The notes beneath the pieces are model-generated. The model saw nothing but the letters and a program-made list of their open reading frames with translations, was not told the DNA's origin and searched no databases. The position numbers and the translations under genes are program-made. This document shows, piece after piece, positions 35,959 to 45,005 of a stretch of DNA of 64,000 bases. The DNA is taken from assembly GCA_017543445.1 (NCBI GenBank), contig JAFYGB010000010.1:1-64000 (forward strand), in the 5' to 3' direction. Position 1 is the first letter of the stretch. Each line of letters begins with the position of its first letter. This DNA is from Lachnospiraceae bacterium. Its GTDB lineage: Bacteria > Bacillota > Clostridia > Lachnospirales > Lachnospiraceae.

Positions 35959-37734
35959 TCAATGCGTCAGACTCTTTGTCAGTGTATCCATGTCCTGCAT
36001 CTGTGCATCAAGCCAGGTGAAACGCTTCGTAAGCCAGGAGCGCAGTTCGTCTACCTTCGCTTTGTATTCTTCGGGCGTGGCCGGCTTTTTCTGGCCGGAG
36101 TTTCCACCGCGGGGGTTCTGTCCCCAGCCACCGAAGCCGCCGAAACCACCGAAGCCAGATGCGTTCCACATGCTTAAGTTTGCCGCGCCGCTTTCGGTCA
36201 GGAGGGCCTCCATGCGGTCCACGAGGCCGCCCTGTGCCAGCAGGTCGGCAAACACGGTGTCGCGCAGTTCGTGGTAGCGGTCGTAAACACGCTGTACGAA
36301 CTCGGGATCGCGGATCAGGTAGCGGTACCACTGCTTCCCCTGTGCCTTCGAGAGTGAGCGATAGGTGGTCTGCCAGCGCTCGTAGTACGGCTGAAATTCG
36401 ATGACCATGCTGCCGCCGGCGCACAGATCGAAGTCCCAGATGGGTCCCATGGTCAGCAGGCCGTCCACGTCCTTATACATAAAGGTGCTTTTGAACATCG
36501 AATCGAGGTTTGCGAAGACCTCGGTGAGCAGGAAGAAATCGACGAAGGAGTCTACATTGACCAGATCCTGATAGGAGACGATCCGCCCCTCGTATTCGGT
36601 CGTAAAATCGGGCGATGTGATCGCGTCCTCCACCGCCTGCACATAGGTCTGAATGTACGTCCACAGCTCCGAATCGGTTTTCGCGTACTCGGGGCCGGAG
36701 ACCATGATGGGCTGCCCCAGCTTCGTTTTGAATTTGCTGACTTCGTCGTAGGTGTCGTCCAGTTCCAGCAGGAAGCCTCCGTTTCGCGCGGGCAATGCAT
36801 CCACGAAATCACTGACGTCGTATTCCTGTCCATTAAACGAAACGGTCTTGGAAGACATCCAGGACAGGTCCTTTGTGAGGGCACCCTCCAGCTGATCTGA
36901 GGCATCCTTCAGCTCGGAGTGCGCCTCACAAAGAGTGTCCGCTAAGTCTGCCGCATCGTCCTCCCAGTCGTGGATATCCAGTCGCGCCGGATCCACACGC
37001 AGGTGCTCGCAGAGCATGTAGTCGCCCTGGTACTCCCCGTTCAGGTAGAGGGAGACGTGGACGCCGTCCATGGCAGGAAAGCCCATGGCTTTCGCTGTGG
37101 AAAATGCTATATCGTTACGCATCAGCGTGCTGTCGTAGTAGTTGGCGAGCAGCACATAATGCTTGTTTTTTCCTGAATTCAGAAGATCGGTCTTTTTGGA
37201 AAGCTTGATCTTATAGGGTTTCTTTGCCGCCATCCAGGTGGAATTGCCCCGGCCTTTGATCTGGATATCGCCTGCGTAGGCAGCGATATCGACAGTGCTG
37301 TCTTCGTCCGGCGTCAGGTTCATGGTGGCGTTGATGTAGACATCTTTACTCGCGATCTCACGGTTGTTTTCCGTTTGGATGGAGAGGATGGGCAGGCCGT
37401 AGGAGGCGAGGCTTGCAGGTTCGGGAGCGACGGTTTCTGCCGGGGTGGACGGTTCTGTCGCAGGAGAGGAATCTTCCGCGGTGACCGATTCGGCGGTGGA
37501 AGGTTCCTGCGATACGTTTTCGGATGCGGCAGCGGTGGTCGAAAGGTTCGGAGCCGTCGTCTGCATTTCTTCCGTGGATGCATACGAAGAAGGCTCCGGC
37601 GCCACCGAAGCGGTGGGCGCCGAAGCATCCTGTGAAGCGTCTGCCCCGCCTGCGCCGGGGGCACAGGCAGTCAGCAGCAGACTTAAGATAAGTGCCGAAA
37701 ACCTTGCGGTCTTTTTACTTGTGTTGCGCTTCAT
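35959..37734 (-). CDS. CotH kinase family lipoprotein
   Basis: A 591-residue secreted lipoprotein (lipobox LLTAC, cysteine 24). Residues about 25-110 are a Ser/Thr/Pro/Glu-rich linker. The CotH domain follows (about 115-530) with IKGRGNSTW, KKPYKIKLSK and the PIWDFDLCAGG acidic catalytic motif of the atypical kinases that phosphorylate extracellular or spore-coat proteins. A Gly/Phe-rich stretch (GFGGFGGFGGWGQNP) precedes a short helical tail. Its ATG abuts the stop of the upstream esterase gene, so the two are one operon. Confidence 0.87.
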   Translation of the reverse strand: MKRNTSKKTARFSALILSLLLTACAPGAGGADASQDASAPTASVAPEPSSYASTEEMQTTAPNLSTTAAASENVSQEPSTAESVTAEDSSPATEPSTPAETVAPEPASLASYGLPILSIQTENNREIASKDVYINATMNLTPDEDSTVDIAAYAGDIQIKGRGNSTWMAAKKPYKIKLSKKTDLLNSGKNKHYVLLANYYDSTLMRNDIAFSTAKAMGFPAMDGVHVSLYLNGEYQGDYMLCEHLRVDPARLDIHDWEDDAADLADTLCEAHSELKDASDQLEGALTKDLSWMSSKTVSFNGQEYDVSDFVDALPARNGGFLLELDDTYDEVSKFKTKLGQPIMVSGPEYAKTDSELWTYIQTYVQAVEDAITSPDFTTEYEGRIVSYQDLVNVDSFVDFFLLTEVFANLDSMFKSTFMYKDVDGLLTMGPIWDFDLCAGGSMVIEFQPYYERWQTTYRSLSKAQGKQWYRYLIRDPEFVQRVYDRYHELRDTVFADLLAQGGLVDRMEALLTESGAANLSMWNASGFGGFGGFGGWGQNPRGGNSGQKKPATPEEYKAKVDELRSWLTKRFTWLDAQMQDMDTLTKSLTH

Positions 37735-40008
37735 TTAGTGAATCCATTTCTCCGTAAAGGTATCCGCCAGGGGATCCTTGTTGACATCGAGGGCGAAAAC
37801 GGAGGTCTTCAGATCATTCAGATCTACGCCTTCGACCGGCTCGCCGTAGATGCGGTCTTTGATGAATGCTGCGAGGTAGTTGATATCCTCGGCGATCACG
37901 GCGTGACCTTCCTTATGGATGTTGATGGCGATGTTGTCCTTAAGACCCAGGAAATCAAAGATCTTTGAGGATGCCAGATAGTTCATCCACATGGAGGGAG
38001 CATTGACCCAGTCCTCACTGATGCAGGAACCGATGATGAAGAGGTAGCGGCCGTCTTCGGCAACCAGGCTCGCCAACATGTGCTGGTCGAACGGAAGCGC
38101 CTCGGCAGAAGCGAACTTTCCGAAGTTGTCGTTGAACCAGCCCTTTTCATCGTTGGACTGCAGGGAGCCCAGAGGCTCGTTCGCGGTGTAGGTCACGGCC
38201 GAACCCGCGCCCTTCGAAGAGAAGTCGTAGGTCTTGCCTTCCGACATATAGCGGAACAGGGCCAGGCCGCCGGCACCAGAGCAGGAAGGCATGACGATCT
38301 TGAAGCGCTTTTCAAACGCGCCGCAGACGGCTGCCGCCTTACCCCAGCGGGATACGCCGGTGATGATGGTGTTTTCTTTGTTGATCGAGAGTTCGGCATC
38401 TGCGCCTGCATAGAGGGCGTCGAGCACCTTGCTGCATCCCCAGGACCATGCCATCAGCACGCCGGTCTGCTCCTTCCAGGAAGTGCCGTAGGGGTACAGA
38501 TCGTAGAACGCGCCTTTGTGCTCGGAGTTATCCGAAGCCACGGGGTAGCTGTAGCCGTCCATGGTGATGACGGCGATGCCGTTCGCGAGCGCGGTCTCCT
38601 CGCTGATGCCCGCGTGCATGCCGACCAGAACGGGATAACCGCCGGCCGGAGCCTCGGTCTTCGGGATAGAAACGGTCGCGGTCACGGTCGCTTTCGCGCC
38701 CGTGCTCTTACGGGTAATGTTCATGGTGAGCTTGTTGCCGTCCAGCGCGTAGGTCAGCTCCTCATCCGACCCGTCGCGCCATACGCCGTACATATAGTAC
38801 TGGTACAGGTTGGCGATCTCTTCGGCGCGTTTTCCCCAGTCTTCCTTGCTTTCGATCTTGGTTCCGTCGAGCATCACGAAGGGATCCGCGAGCTCGGAAA
38901 CCAGAGGAAGCTTTGCGGGAGCGGTAAAGCCGCTGCCGTCGTCGAGCTTGGTGAGTGCTTCCTGAATAGAAGCAACAGCTGCATCGATGGTCTCCTGGGT
39001 CGCGCTTTCGTCACCGATCAGTGCCTTCGCCTTCGTTACTTCGTCCGTAACGACTTCGGGGTTCACATACACGGTGAGATCCATCTTTTCGACGGTTGCG
39101 ATCAGGTTCTCTAAGCGGCGCGTGGTGACGGAGGTCTCTCCGCCGACCTTGCCTTTCAGGACAATGCTGCCCATGACCGAAGGGTTGGACCAGGCATTGC
39201 CCGTGGAGTCGAAGAGGTTGATGGTGCCTAAACGGCTGCCGGAGGCGCCGGCGTCATTGACCTGGAGCTCGTAGCCCAGGACCATGTCGTTTTGCGGGGT
39301 CTCGTTGAAGTCGATGGCGCTCTCGACGATGAAGCCGATCACTTCACCGGCGGCGTTTTTATACGGCGCGGTCGCGGTGGTGAAACGACTGATGTCGCCG
39401 TGGTCGGCGCTCTTTTCGTTGTCAAAGTTCACGCGGTACTGCACGTCATCTGCCCCATAGGAAGTCGCTCGGTCGTGGAGTTCATCGAGGAAGATCTCGA
39501 TGGAATCCTGCTCATAGGCGTTCCCGCTCTTCTTATTCAGAACGGGGTCCGTCACCAGCGCCAGCGTGTACAGGCTGTGGTCGTCCCAAAGGGTTTTCGC
39601 GGTAAATGATGCGGCCACAGAGGGAGAACTTTTGATCTCAGGAGAGACGATGCCGGCGAGTGCCCAGACGTCGTCGATCTCTCCGTCGATCTTCGGTGTC
39701 CCGTAGTTGACGATCACGTTACCGTCTGCATCATTTTCTGCGGTTGGCTCAGGCGCAGTGGTGGGTGCTTCGGTAGGCTCTTCAGTCGTTGCCTCGGTCG
39801 GCGCTTCGGTTGCTTCCGCCGTAGTTGGCTCTGCCACGGTGGAGGGAACCGGCGTTTCGGTCGCGGTCGTCTCTGCGGGGGTGGTGGTTTCTGCGGAAGG
39901 ACTGCTGCTTCCTTCTGCAGAGGTCGCCTTGGGATCGCTGTTTCCGCATCCGGTGACTAAGCTAGCGGATAACATCACACACGCCAAGGCTTTTGTGTGT
40001 TTCTTCAT
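37735..40008 (-). CDS. CBM9 and glucuronoyl esterase (CE15) lipoprotein
   Basis: A 757-residue lipoprotein (lipobox LVTGC, cysteine 21). After a Thr/Glu/Pro-rich linker (about 22-95) comes a family 9-type carbohydrate-binding module (about 103-296, KIDGEIDDVWALAG and WDDHSLYTLALV), a helical spacer, and a CE15 glucuronoyl esterase domain (about 370-740). The nucleophile is S553 in GVSRWGK and the likely catalytic histidine is H702 in HKEGHAV. CE15 cleaves esters between lignin and glucuronoxylan. The neighbour is a CotH kinase in the same operon. Confidence 0.88.
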   Translation of the reverse strand: MKKHTKALACVMLSASLVTGCGNSDPKATSAEGSSSPSAETTTPAETTATETPVPSTVAEPTTAEATEAPTEATTEEPTEAPTTAPEPTAENDADGNVIVNYGTPKIDGEIDDVWALAGIVSPEIKSSPSVAASFTAKTLWDDHSLYTLALVTDPVLNKKSGNAYEQDSIEIFLDELHDRATSYGADDVQYRVNFDNEKSADHGDISRFTTATAPYKNAAGEVIGFIVESAIDFNETPQNDMVLGYELQVNDAGASGSRLGTINLFDSTGNAWSNPSVMGSIVLKGKVGGETSVTTRRLENLIATVEKMDLTVYVNPEVVTDEVTKAKALIGDESATQETIDAAVASIQEALTKLDDGSGFTAPAKLPLVSELADPFVMLDGTKIESKEDWGKRAEEIANLYQYYMYGVWRDGSDEELTYALDGNKLTMNITRKSTGAKATVTATVSIPKTEAPAGGYPVLVGMHAGISEETALANGIAVITMDGYSYPVASDNSEHKGAFYDLYPYGTSWKEQTGVLMAWSWGCSKVLDALYAGADAELSINKENTIITGVSRWGKAAAVCGAFEKRFKIVMPSCSGAGGLALFRYMSEGKTYDFSSKGAGSAVTYTANEPLGSLQSNDEKGWFNDNFGKFASAEALPFDQHMLASLVAEDGRYLFIIGSCISEDWVNAPSMWMNYLASSKIFDFLGLKDNIAINIHKEGHAVIAEDINYLAAFIKDRIYGEPVEGVDLNDLKTSVFALDVNKDPLADTFTEKWIH

Positions 40009-40083
40009 GGTTGCCCCTTTCTCCGGTTTCCCGGATCTTACTATTAAATTGTATCGGACGATTTGAATAAATCCGTCTTGCTT

Positions 40084-40092
40084 ATTATACCA
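40084..40092 (-). promoter_or_regulatory. Extended -10 promoter of the esterase-CotH operon
   Basis: Minus-strand TGGTATAAT, about 76 bases upstream of the esterase ATG. No good -35. Confidence 0.55.
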
Positions 40093-40330
40093 TAGTTTGG
40101 GAAAATGGGGGGCTGAAAATTGCGGGCTATCGACCGAAAAGAAAACCGCGATGTTGGATCCCTTCAGTCACTATAGTTTATGCCTTAATGAAAGATACCC
40201 CGTTTTGGTAACCCTGATGTTCGAGGTGTTTTGAAATTCATATTACGATCCGAGCAAATTCTGGCCTGCAAACATCATGTGCTTCAATCAATAATTGCTA
40301 AATAATTTCAGAGAACGCGCAAAAAAATAG
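40093..40330. other. Gene-free stretch, nothing recognised
   Basis: An AT-rich interval between the esterase promoter and the cassette promoter. No tRNA, repeat, hairpin or recombination site is seen here. It marks the left edge of the AT-richer cassette. Confidence 0.6.
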
Positions 40331-40360
40331 TTGACGAATCAGATAGGTGGGGTATACAAT
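40331..40360 (+). promoter_or_regulatory. Cassette promoter
   Basis: -35 TTGACG (40,331-40,336) with an 18-base spacer to TACAAT (40,355-40,360); TATACA at 40,353 with 16 bases is an alternative -10. Confidence 0.5.
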
Positions 40361-40441
40361 ATAATCATCTTGAAATATGTCATATCGCGGTCAAATGACA
40401 AATAACAGAAATACTTGAATAAACAGGAGGAATGTATTAAA

Positions 40442-41260
40442 ATGAAAATGTTGCGAGAAGGTATTAAACGTATTGTATTGTTTGTGATGGCAGTTGCAGT
40501 TACTATATCCGCAACTACACCGGAAAAGGCAGAGGCACTCTCTCCGATGGCGGTATACACTGGCGCGTCACGCTACCAGGCATTTAGTTACGATTTGGCC
40601 AACTATAATGTTGCATGGATGCCCGATTACGTGCGTGTTCCAATCGTGAGTAACGCAGGTGGGGTACTTGGTGTTTACCATATTGTTTGTGGTTTGGCTA
40701 GAGCTAAAGGGACTGACAATTATATTTTTATGGTTAGGCAATTAATGGAACCCTCTATTTTGTCGGTTCGCTATAAAAAAGCCTCGGGAAATAAATATAC
40801 TTATGCATATGGTTTGAGCGAGTATTGCGGTTTTGTTAGTGTTCTTCCTGGTCTGGATGATTGGACACCTAAAACTAAACCGTCTGAAAATAAGATCAGC
40901 GTGAGCCTTGCTGCAGATGGTGCAAAATCGGTAGGCTTGTCATATGATATCGTGAAATCGGATCTCTCGATGTCATCTCTCTGCAGTAGCTCTCAGGGCC
41001 TTTATGGTATGATTTATGACTATGTAGTCCATGTAGTCAATCCATTTTATAGCAATAAATATTTCCGGGAGCAAAGTGATCAAAACTGCATGGCGTTATT
41101 TCACTCAAATAAATCGACCATAAATATACAGGTAACATATGAGGCTCGTTTTGGAGCGAGTAGTACCGCTTCGGCTAATGCCATTGATGTGTATAAAAAT
41201 GCGATTTATAGTAAATCCGGTAATATGACGTTATGTTTTCCCGCTATTCCGAAGAATTAA
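40442..41260 (+). CDS. Secreted protein of unknown function
   Basis: A 272-residue protein with a signal peptide (KMLREGIKRIVLFVMAVAVTISA, cleavage probably in the ATTPEKAEA region). The mature part has many aromatic residues and a few cysteines, with no family I recognise. The start at 40,442 follows AGGAGG (40,425-40,430). A TTG-started frame from 40,415 runs through the ribosome site and is rejected. It is the first gene of a three-gene AT-richer unit with an anchored protein and an ABC transporter. Confidence 0.72.
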   Translation: MKMLREGIKRIVLFVMAVAVTISATTPEKAEALSPMAVYTGASRYQAFSYDLANYNVAWMPDYVRVPIVSNAGGVLGVYHIVCGLARAKGTDNYIFMVRQLMEPSILSVRYKKASGNKYTYAYGLSEYCGFVSVLPGLDDWTPKTKPSENKISVSLAADGAKSVGLSYDIVKSDLSMSSLCSSSQGLYGMIYDYVVHVVNPFYSNKYFREQSDQNCMALFHSNKSTINIQVTYEARFGASSTASANAIDVYKNAIYSKSGNMTLCFPAIPKN

Positions 41261-41287
41261 CTAAGGATATGAACACAGGTGAAACAA

Positions 41288-41872
41288 ATGAATAAAAAAT
41301 CACACAGTCGGTTATGGCTGATTGTAGGTATACTGTCTGTCTTGATTATCAGCGGTATTTTTGTATACTTCCTGACTAGGAACGATGAGACAATTAAAGA
41401 TGAGGGCGCTTATTATTTGAATAATGAGGTTGATTTTGCGTGTTTGGTCTATGGCGACAATTACAACATGGGAGAATTAAACCACGAAAGGGTAACGTCG
41501 ATAGACACGGAAACGGTTCTGCGAGATAATGATTATGTTTACCTTCTTATGTTTGATATGAGCGGAGAGGGAAATATTACCAAAGAAGATGCATTTCGAT
41601 TAGTTAAACTTGCGGATGAAAATACGAATTTTAACTTCTTCTATGTGGGGAGAAGCGCTATGAAGTATTTTCAGGAAGCTCGTGGACAAACAACATCTAT
41701 AGTGCCCGATAATCTTGTTTTGGGGTATTGTTTTGAACGGGTCGGACATTTTGGTTCGGTTGGATTATGGACTGAAAGTGACATGAATAATCCTAATTGT
41801 ATTCCGGAGGATGATATTCCACAGGTTATAGAACTGGTAATGTTGAGTATAGTAAAAGAGAATGAGAAATAA
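41288..41872 (+). CDS. Membrane-anchored protein of unknown function
   Basis: A 194-residue protein with one N-terminal hydrophobic helix (about residues 9-30) and an extracytoplasmic acidic domain of about 160 residues. No family is recognised. An AGGTGA site sits five bases before the ATG at 41,288; a GTG at 41,279 is an alternative. It is between the secreted protein and the ABC transporter, 27 bases after the former, and may be a partner or an immunity-type protein, but that is only inference. A 15-bp hairpin follows. Confidence 0.7.
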   Translation: MNKKSHSRLWLIVGILSVLIISGIFVYFLTRNDETIKDEGAYYLNNEVDFACLVYGDNYNMGELNHERVTSIDTETVLRDNDYVYLLMFDMSGEGNITKEDAFRLVKLADENTNFNFFYVGRSAMKYFQEARGQTTSIVPDNLVLGYCFERVGHFGSVGLWTESDMNNPNCIPEDDIPQVIELVMLSIVKENEK

Positions 41873-41882
41873 CCATTGACTG

Positions 41883-41915
41883 AATGTCAGAGGCATAGTA
41901 TATGCCTCTGACATT
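41883..41915 (+). terminator. Hairpin before the ABC transporter gene
   Basis: AATGTCAGAGGCATA (41,883-41,897) and TATGCCTCTGACATT (41,901-41,915), a perfect 15-bp stem with a three-base loop. No T run follows, so termination may be partial or it may only protect or attenuate the downstream message. Confidence 0.5.
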
Positions 41916-41934
41916 CTATAGTGAGGGAGAGAAA

Positions 41935-44436
41935 ATGATACTCAAAACAGAAAACCTTACAAAGATATATCGGGGAAAAAAACGAGAAACGGTAGCCGTG
42001 TCATCGTTGTCAATGGTTTTTCCCGAGAAGGGTTTGGTGTTTATCAATGGCATCAGCGGTAGCGGAAAAACGACGCTGATGAATATGTTATGCGGAATTG
42101 ATAGACCAACATCCGGCTCAATATATCAGGATGAAAAAGATGTGACGCATCTATCCCAAAAGGAGTGGGATCAGCTTCGAAACACTCAAATAGGTATCGT
42201 CTTTCAGGATTTTAATCTTCTGGAGGATATGACTGTGGCCGAAAACCTGATGCTGCCGTTGCGGATACAAACGTATGAGGAAGCGAAGGCGCAAGAACAG
42301 GTTCTGAAAGTCTTGGAATATGTGGGATTGGAAGAGTTCAAGGGAGCCCTTTGCGGTCAGTTGAGTGCCGGTCAGAAGCAGCGAGTGGCAATTGCGCGTG
42401 CTATCATCAAGAATCCCCAAATCGTGCTTGCTGATGAGGCAACTGGCAATTTGGATCCGGAAAATGCGCGCGAGATATTGCGGCTCTTTGACCGTATCTC
42501 AAAGCAGTGCTTAGTGGTGCTGATTTCACATGATTGGCATGCGGCCGATGAGTTTGGAGATCGTATTATTACACTTTCCGAGGGGAAAGTTATCGAAGAC
42601 AAAGATAACAGCAAGAACAAACTTCTGTCAGAAGATACTTACGAAGTGGAAGTGGAAGTCCAGGGCAAAACGGAGAAGTATCCGCTGAATCAATTTGACA
42701 TGAAACAACAGGTGATCCGGAAAGCCCAGTGGAACGGGACATTTTATGAGAGCCTTAACGGACGTTTCAAGGTTGAGAAGAAAGACTCTTTAGAAGATAA
42801 ATCAGAGGAAACTTTGGTATTGGGATCTATGGAGAGTCGAAGACTTCCGGGTGTAGCGTCTTTCAAACAGGCGGTGTATTTGGTTCGGCATAGCAAGGGG
42901 AAGATGGCCTTGGCCCTGATCCTTTCTGCTTTTCTGTCTACATTGTTTTTCTTCACAGTGCTTCTGGTGAATAATGACTACAGTATAGCTGTTTCAAAAT
43001 ATATTCAAAGCGTAGACGAAGATGCGTTTGAGATGGTTCGGAAGAACGACGGGAGCGAAGAGTCAGTTCCGGAAAGTAATGGAAAGGCTTTTATAGAAGG
43101 ATTGAGTACTGCTTCCGAGGGCAATTATCTTAAGCAGGAGTGGAAACTGCAGGTTTTCGCACAGGTTGTGAATACCAGCGAGACCGATGAGGATGCCGGA
43201 TTGGAACTGTTGGAAGAAGGTGAGGACTATTGGAACGCTCAAATACTCTTCGCTGATGCAATCATTCCTAGCGGGGTTATATTCAGTGATGGAACCGGAC
43301 CTCAACAAATCGGAGAAGCAGCGATTACGAAAGAGTTGGCTGAAAAACTTGATGTCAAGGTTTCCGATGCGATCCACACCGCTATAGGAGATCTGACTAT
43401 ATGCGGTTTATTTGAATTAACGGATGCTTCAGGGTCGGAAAAGATCCTTCTGTCAAAGGCTCAGGTCGCCGATAAAGCCGGAAAAATAACGTCCGTTGCA
43501 CTTTCTGCACTGGATGTGACTTGGGCGGCGACGGCGCATGATTTTGCGGAGAGAGTAATACTGGCAGGTTCGACCGAGAATATAACAGAAGAAGATCTCA
43601 CTTGGGGACGCATGCCGACTGCGGAGAATGAAGTTTTGATTTCCGATGAGAAGGCCATGGGGTACGGTGACTATATAAACGACGCATTTCCCGTTCATTT
43701 CCGCCTTCCGGACTTGTATGACGCAAAGTACGAAGGAAAATACGACAATCAGATCAACCTGTTTGATCGAATGGGAAAAAAGGTTGACGTAGTAGGTATT
43801 TACGTAACCGGAAGTGAAACGAGTTATTCCGAGGTTTTGTTCGTGCCTGAGGTCTTTGATTGGATATCAGATATATATGAAGAGTATTATTCCTTTACCG
43901 GATGCTTATATATTCCGAATGATAATATGATGAAGCAGGTTCAAGATTTGACGGAGAATGGGTATCGAATAAATGATGATCGGTGTGCGTCGATCTATTC
44001 ATATCGCAACATGACGATCGCGGTGAAGGACGCTTTGTATACGATTTTGGCTGTGCTGTTTGTGATGTTGACATTTATTTTGATTGCATTCCTGGGATAC
44101 AGCGTAAAGGACCAGTCGAGAAGAATCGGAATCCTCAGAGCCATCGGCGTGCAAAGTAGGGACATCCGTTGTATATTCCTTTGGAATTCCGTGCTTATTT
44201 CAATAGTTTCGATCTTTCTCGCTGATCTTCTTACATTGGGAGTATTCCGCTATTTGAATCATATGAGGACATCACTGGCGGACAATAATGGATTGCATAT
44301 CGATGTATTTACTCCGAATGTGGGACTTCTCATAGGAGCATCCGTTGTGGTTCTGGTAATATGTCTGTTAGTTACATATATTCCTTTAGCGATCATGTCG
44401 AGAAAGAAAACGATACAGTTGCTTCAAGACCGATAA
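41935..44436 (+). CDS. ABC transporter, fused ATPase and FtsX-type permease
   Basis: The 833-residue protein has an N-terminal ABC ATPase (Walker A GISGSGKTT at 39-47, signature LSAGQ near 142, Walker B VLADEATGNLD) of the LolD/MacB class. One membrane helix near residue 315-340, a large extracytoplasmic domain (about 345-690) and three C-terminal helices with FtsX-type motifs (AFLGYSVKDQSRRIGILRAIGV) follow. Fused proteins of this kind export peptides or lipoproteins, or give resistance to them. The start at 41,935 follows GAGGGAGAG. Context suggests it serves the two preceding gene products. Confidence 0.85.
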   Translation: MILKTENLTKIYRGKKRETVAVSSLSMVFPEKGLVFINGISGSGKTTLMNMLCGIDRPTSGSIYQDEKDVTHLSQKEWDQLRNTQIGIVFQDFNLLEDMTVAENLMLPLRIQTYEEAKAQEQVLKVLEYVGLEEFKGALCGQLSAGQKQRVAIARAIIKNPQIVLADEATGNLDPENAREILRLFDRISKQCLVVLISHDWHAADEFGDRIITLSEGKVIEDKDNSKNKLLSEDTYEVEVEVQGKTEKYPLNQFDMKQQVIRKAQWNGTFYESLNGRFKVEKKDSLEDKSEETLVLGSMESRRLPGVASFKQAVYLVRHSKGKMALALILSAFLSTLFFFTVLLVNNDYSIAVSKYIQSVDEDAFEMVRKNDGSEESVPESNGKAFIEGLSTASEGNYLKQEWKLQVFAQVVNTSETDEDAGLELLEEGEDYWNAQILFADAIIPSGVIFSDGTGPQQIGEAAITKELAEKLDVKVSDAIHTAIGDLTICGLFELTDASGSEKILLSKAQVADKAGKITSVALSALDVTWAATAHDFAERVILAGSTENITEEDLTWGRMPTAENEVLISDEKAMGYGDYINDAFPVHFRLPDLYDAKYEGKYDNQINLFDRMGKKVDVVGIYVTGSETSYSEVLFVPEVFDWISDIYEEYYSFTGCLYIPNDNMMKQVQDLTENGYRINDDRCASIYSYRNMTIAVKDALYTILAVLFVMLTFILIAFLGYSVKDQSRRIGILRAIGVQSRDIRCIFLWNSVLISIVSIFLADLLTLGVFRYLNHMRTSLADNNGLHIDVFTPNVGLLIGASVVVLVICLLVTYIPLAIMSRKKTIQLLQDR

Positions 44437-44479
44437 CCAATACAACTGAATTGAATATTATTAGTATCAAAGTGAAAGA

Positions 44480-44516
44480 GAAAGAACCGGTACAAGGAGA
44501 GTACCGGTCCTTTTTC
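44480..44516. terminator. Bidirectional terminator
   Basis: ACCGGTAC (44,486-44,493) and GTACCGGT (44,501-44,508) with a purine-rich loop, flanked by A and T runs. It ends both the ABC gene and the suf operon. Confidence 0.8.
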
Positions 44517-44528
44517 ATTCGTATTATA

Positions 44529-44996
44529 TTATTCTGTCGTGGTCGGAAGGGGAGACACACCGTCTTCCTCTTCCGGTTTTTTCAGGATCTCTTCCAGTGT
44601 GTGCCATCCTAAAACGGCGCATTTTACACGGGTGGGCATGTGGGAAACGTCGCGGAGGCAGATGGCTTCGTCGAGCTCCTCGAGTTCGTCTTCCTCCGCC
44701 TCGCCCTTGATCATCCGCAGGAAAATGTCCTTTAGACGCAGGGCCTCTTCGGTCGTTTTACCGAGGATCAGGTCGAGCATGATGTCGGCGCTGGCCTGCG
44801 AGATGGCGCAGCCGGTCCCCACGAAACTGCCTTCCTTGATGACGCCGTCTTCAATGGTCAGCTGAAGCAGGATGTCGTCGCCGCAGGAAGGGTTCACCCC
44901 ACGCTTCCAAACGCCGGGGTTCGGAAGGGGATGTTTATTGTACGGGTGCAGATTATGCGCCGTTAAGATCTCGTTGTAAAAGGTACGATTATCCAT
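44529..44996 (-). CDS. sufU: Iron-sulfur assembly protein SufU
   Basis: A 155-residue SufU/IscU-type protein. Metal or cluster ligands C38, D40, C63 and C126 are in the expected motifs NPSCGD, GTGCAIS and RVKCA. SufU accepts sulfur from SufS in Gram-positive Suf systems. The C-terminal part has an acidic insertion (about 100-115) and the end is Thr-rich. It is the last gene of the operon, nine bases after sufS. Confidence 0.94.
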   Translation of the reverse strand: MDNRTFYNEILTAHNLHPYNKHPLPNPGVWKRGVNPSCGDDILLQLTIEDGVIKEGSFVGTGCAISQASADIMLDLILGKTTEEALRLKDIFLRMIKGEAEEDELEELDEAICLRDVSHMPTRVKCAVLGWHTLEEILKKPEEEDGVSPLPTTTE

Positions 44997-45005
44997 GGAT
45001 ACTCC

